This document shows positions 5,178-7,147 of a stretch of DNA of 7,147 bases, one piece after another. The stretch's first letter is position 1; each line of letters opens with the position of its first letter. A program made the translations under genes and the position numbers. Source of the DNA: an uncultured Eubacterium sp. (GTDB lineage: Bacteria; Bacillota_A; Clostridia; Lachnospirales; Lachnospiraceae); contig CAOXUF010000102.1 in NCBI GenBank assembly GCA_948560485.1, forward strand, positions 1 to 7,147, written 5' to 3'. The notes beneath the pieces were generated by a model. That model worked only from the letters and a program-made list of their open reading frames with translations, made no database searches and was not told the origin of the DNA.

Positions 5178-5549
5178 CTAAAGCGTTACACCCTCAGTCA
5201 CATATTCTTCTTCCATTTCATCATTGTAAATCCAGATATAAAAATCTTCGCCATATTCAAGCAATTCATACCAATTCTCAGATAAGCAATAGCCAGATAT
5301 TTCATCTTCCAAATCATCGTAATCATCGCTTTCTGCATCAAGGCAGTAGTTAAAATGCAACTCTATATAGTAGTCATCTATGCCATCCATTTCCTCATCA
5401 TAACCACGATACTCAAGCAGTGCTGCTAGGTGGTTTTCTGTTGGAAAATCTGCTTCAATCACTGAAAAGTCTTTTTCAGTCAAAAACTGTAATAAATCAT
5501 CCGCATCGCCAATAGTTATCGCTTCTTTAATAAATTCTTTAACTGTCAT
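5178..5549 (-). CDS. Extremely acidic 123-residue hypothetical protein
   Basis: By my count it has 38 Asp/Glu against only 4 Lys/Arg in 123 residues, with no recognised domain. The N-terminus MTVKEFIKEAITIGDADDLL resembles the starts of the two paralogues further upstream in the operon. The middle is an acidic aromatic stretch (YDEEMDGIDDYYIELHF, then DAESDDYDDLEDEISGY), and the C-terminal half reads like a small beta sheet (EDFYIWIYNDEMEEEYV). The ATG at 5549 has AAAGGAG 6 nt upstream. Gaps to both neighbours are 18 nt. Such charge is seen in DNA-mimic proteins, in some inhibitors and immunity proteins, and in certain SMI1/KNR4-like folds; I cannot choose among these. There is no signal peptide, so it should be cytosolic. 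Confidence 0.85.
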   Translation of the reverse strand: MTVKEFIKEAITIGDADDLLQFLTEKDFSVIEADFPTENHLAALLEYRGYDEEMDGIDDYYIELHFNYCLDAESDDYDDLEDEISGYCLSENWYELLEYGEDFYIWIYNDEMEEEYVTEGVTL

Positions 5550-5567
5550 GTCAATCTCCTTTCTCTA

Positions 5568-5936
5568 TTATGCTATATCATCTAATTCATCAACTTCTAC
5601 TAAGTCACCGTAATTCACTGGATCAGTTATCTTGTTAATAAGTGGATTCTTAAAATATCCCTCCAAAAATTCCACATATGGTCTTGCATCTTTGTGTTTC
5701 TTAGCATATTTTTTGATTTTCCCATACATACTGCGGTCAATCGTTTTATACCAGTTTTTTTCTCCCATACGTATTAGCAACATACGAAAAGCAACAACTA
5801 TCTGATTACACTCAGGACAAACCAAAGCTGAATTGTAGTCCAGAAGGGGAGCAGGATTACTCCCCCATCCTTCATGTTCCTCTCCGCACAGCGCACACTT
5901 CCATGTATTTCTCCATTTTCCTATTATTTTACTCAT
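5568..5936 (-). CDS. Zinc-ribbon protein, 122 residues
   Basis: This is a small cytosolic protein with an N-terminal four-cysteine zinc ribbon: CALC (C14, C17) and CPEC (C40, C43). The pattern CxxCG-EEHEGWGSNPAPLL between the pairs and CNQIVVAFRM after them is characteristic. The GWGxNPxP signature recalls zinc-ribbon proteins found in Firmicute phages and accessory loci. The remainder (about 50-122) is a basic helical region, then an acidic end (GDLVEVDELDDIA), and has no motif I know. A TTG at 5942 would lengthen it by two residues, but AGGAGG lies 9 nt before the ATG at 5936 and only 3 nt before the TTG. It is the third gene of the array, with gaps of 33 nt upstream and 18 nt downstream. 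Nucleic-acid or protein binding is plausible; the role is unknown. Confidence 0.88.
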   Translation of the reverse strand: MSKIIGKWRNTWKCALCGEEHEGWGSNPAPLLDYNSALVCPECNQIVVAFRMLLIRMGEKNWYKTIDRSMYGKIKKYAKKHKDARPYVEFLEGYFKNPLINKITDPVNYGDLVEVDELDDIA

Positions 5937-5969
5937 ATTCAATATCCTCCTTTTCTTATTCTACTTATA

Positions 5970-6473
5970 TTAAAGTGCTATCTGCATCTCCTGAATCTCG
6001 TCAAGCGGAACCACCTCGCCAAGTTCTTGACTCTCTCCAATTATATTCCCTTTTTCATCTCTCGCTCTAAAAGCCATATTCAAAAGGTGATTATACATAG
6101 GAAATTTTTCTTCAAACTCTGCTACTATATACGCATACATCACATCTTCTTCTGTTCCCTCTCTAAGTAAAATATTTCTATGATTCTTATATTTAATCTG
6201 AGGCTTTCTTAGATTATTAATAGTTGAATCTATGCTGATTACAAATGTTTCATCTTCCATATGTTCTTCTTCCCAGAAAACCAATTCAGTTCTTATTGCT
6301 TTATATTTTCTGCTCAGAAGCCTTTCCCTCGTCTTTACACAGACAAATTTATGCTCACCTAATATTATATTCTGTGTAGAAATGTAAGACACGAACTCCT
6401 TGAGAGCTTCCTGTGCATCCTCTACTTCTTTCATCTTATTGGCAAATAATCCTGCAAATTCTTTTAATGTCAT
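5970..6473 (-). CDS. Hypothetical protein, 167 residues, paralogue of the preceding gene
   Basis: It has no recognised domain, but it is clearly a diverged copy of the gene at 6503-7024. The shared blocks, in order, are EFVSYIS, FVCVKTRERLLSRK, ELVF, FVISIDSTINNL, IKYKN, REGTEEDV, NHLLNMAFRAR and the C-terminal DEIQEMQIAL. Such even conservation over the full length points to one compact domain. The sequence is soluble, with no membrane segment or signal. Two ATGs lie close together (6479 and 6473). AAAGGAG is 9 nt from 6473 and 3 nt from 6479, and starting at 6473 gives MTLKEF, matching MTVEEF of the paralogue, so 6473 is preferred. It is the second gene of the array. A possible role is immunity or cargo function, without direct evidence. 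Confidence 0.87.
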   Translation of the reverse strand: MTLKEFAGLFANKMKEVEDAQEALKEFVSYISTQNIILGEHKFVCVKTRERLLSRKYKAIRTELVFWEEEHMEDETFVISIDSTINNLRKPQIKYKNHRNILLREGTEEDVMYAYIVAEFEEKFPMYNHLLNMAFRARDEKGNIIGESQELGEVVPLDEIQEMQIAL

Positions 6474-6502
6474 AATCATAATCTCCTTTCTTTTCTTCTA
6501 TA

Positions 6503-7024
6503 TTAAATGGCTAGTTCTGTCTCTCCAACTTCTTCTAAATGAAATATTTTCTGTCTATTCTGTTCTTTATCATGTTTTGAAAAATCCAATGTTCTCATTC
6601 TGAAATGATCGCTTAAAAGATGATTGCAATCAGGTCTTATCGCTTTGAAACTCATTGCCGCATATATTGCAATCGCATCTTCTTTGGTTGCTTCCCTAAA
6701 TTTAAGGTCTGAAAAATTATCATATTTAATACTCGCATCTCCAGATAACGAATCAACTCTATCTAACGAATTAACTGTTGATTGAATACTCACCAGAAAC
6801 ATCTCTGATACTTTTCTCCTTGCATCAAGAAATACCAATTCGCTTTTTACTCTCTTATCCTTCCTATTTAGAAGTTGTTCCCTAATTTTTATGCAGCTAA
6901 AATGATCTCCACATACGTCTGCGCTATCTACTGAAATATTGCTTACGAACTCTTCTAGCTTACTTACATCTCCTCTTATCATCAGATCACATAAAAACAT
7001 TATCTTAAATTCTTCAACTGTCAT
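6503..7024 (-). CDS. Hypothetical protein, 173 residues, first complete gene of the array
   Basis: This is a paralogue of the 167-residue protein that follows it 29 nt downstream. The shared blocks are EFVSNIS, FSCIKIREQLLNRK, ELVF, FLVSIQSTVNSL, IKYDN, REATKEDA, NHLLSDHFRMR and an acidic end HLEEVGETELAI. It carries an insertion between STVNSL and IKYDN relative to its partner. No known motif, membrane segment or secretion signal is visible. An open frame reaches back to an ATG at 7078, but the strong AGGAGG site lies 9 nt before the ATG at 7024 and inside the longer version. Starting there gives the family's MTVEEF. No good promoter is seen in the 90 nt upstream, so it is probably transcribed from outside the window. 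Confidence 0.87.
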   Translation of the reverse strand: MTVEEFKIMFLCDLMIRGDVSKLEEFVSNISVDSADVCGDHFSCIKIREQLLNRKDKRVKSELVFLDARRKVSEMFLVSIQSTVNSLDRVDSLSGDASIKYDNFSDLKFREATKEDAIAIYAAMSFKAIRPDCNHLLSDHFRMRTLDFSKHDKEQNRQKIFHLEEVGETELAI

Positions 7025-7112
7025 ATTCTTTGTCCTCCTTTTATTCTTAGTAAAATATATGAAATTTTCAAGGTTCATCTGAGCCTTTTTCTCTGGCTCT
7101 GTTTTTCATAGG

Positions 7113-7145
7113 TCACTTGACGCTACCCATTTCTATTTCATTCTC
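7113..7145 (-). CDS. Possible 3' end of another array gene, cut by the window edge
   Basis: On the minus strand a frame enters from beyond 7147 and reads ENEIEMGSVK before a TGA at 7115-7113. The acidic ending resembles those of the array genes. The absence of a convincing promoter before 7024 also fits an upstream gene in the same operon. Ten residues are too few to be sure; this is a weak call. Confidence 0.3.
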   Translation of the reverse strand, partial: ENEIEMGSVK

Positions 7146-7147
7146 AC

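Noticed and set aside
5874..6170. Plus-strand frame antisense to the zinc-ribbon and 167-aa genes
   Set aside because: It spans two well-supported genes and their gap, and its hydrophobic composition is what an AT-rich antisense frame gives.
7081..7106. Hairpin GAGCC-N9-GGCTC followed by TGTTTTT on the plus strand
   Set aside because: It looks like a weak rightward terminator, but the stem is only 5 bp and no rightward gene precedes it. A 13-codon minus-strand frame over the same bases also lacks a ribosome site.

Overview
The window is AT-rich. It has strong AGGAGG-type ribosome binding sites, short intergenic gaps and several Xre/Cro-type regulators. This fits a low-GC Firmicute, most likely a clostridial (Lachnospiraceae-like) gut organism. 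The taxonomy is inferred from style only; no rRNA or marker gene is present.

Left part (1-2290): a membrane-anchored CHASE2 sensor with a C-terminal class III nucleotide cyclase runs leftward off the edge of the window. A 45-residue gene with a near-perfect Shine-Dalgarno sequence precedes it. Both are divergent from an Xre-family regulator (1910-2257). The intergenic stretch between them carries two GCAT-N3-ATGC palindromes that overlap plausible promoters in both directions. The simplest reading is that the regulator controls itself and the sensor/cyclase operon.

Middle part (2289-3750): two overlapping small leftward genes of unknown function face two rightward Cro-like HTH genes. The HTH genes are recent tandem duplicates (61 of 73 aligned residues identical). 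Each is preceded by a copy of a 63-bp element (55 of 63 bases identical) with imperfect inverted arms. In the first copy the element overlaps a strong leftward promoter for the small gene pair. A strong bidirectional terminator closes the block.

Right part (3774-7147): one isolated small leftward gene is followed by about 500 bp without a convincing gene but with several hairpins. Then comes a leftward operon of five tightly spaced small cytosolic genes (7024 to 4578) that appears to continue beyond the right edge. Two members are diverged paralogues, three share an MT[VL][KE]EF start, one is a zinc-ribbon protein and one is extremely acidic. I recognise no enzyme here. The layout resembles arrays of immunity or other accessory cargo genes, but that is inference. 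This array and the duplicated HTH/63-bp element block are the best candidates for something undescribed.
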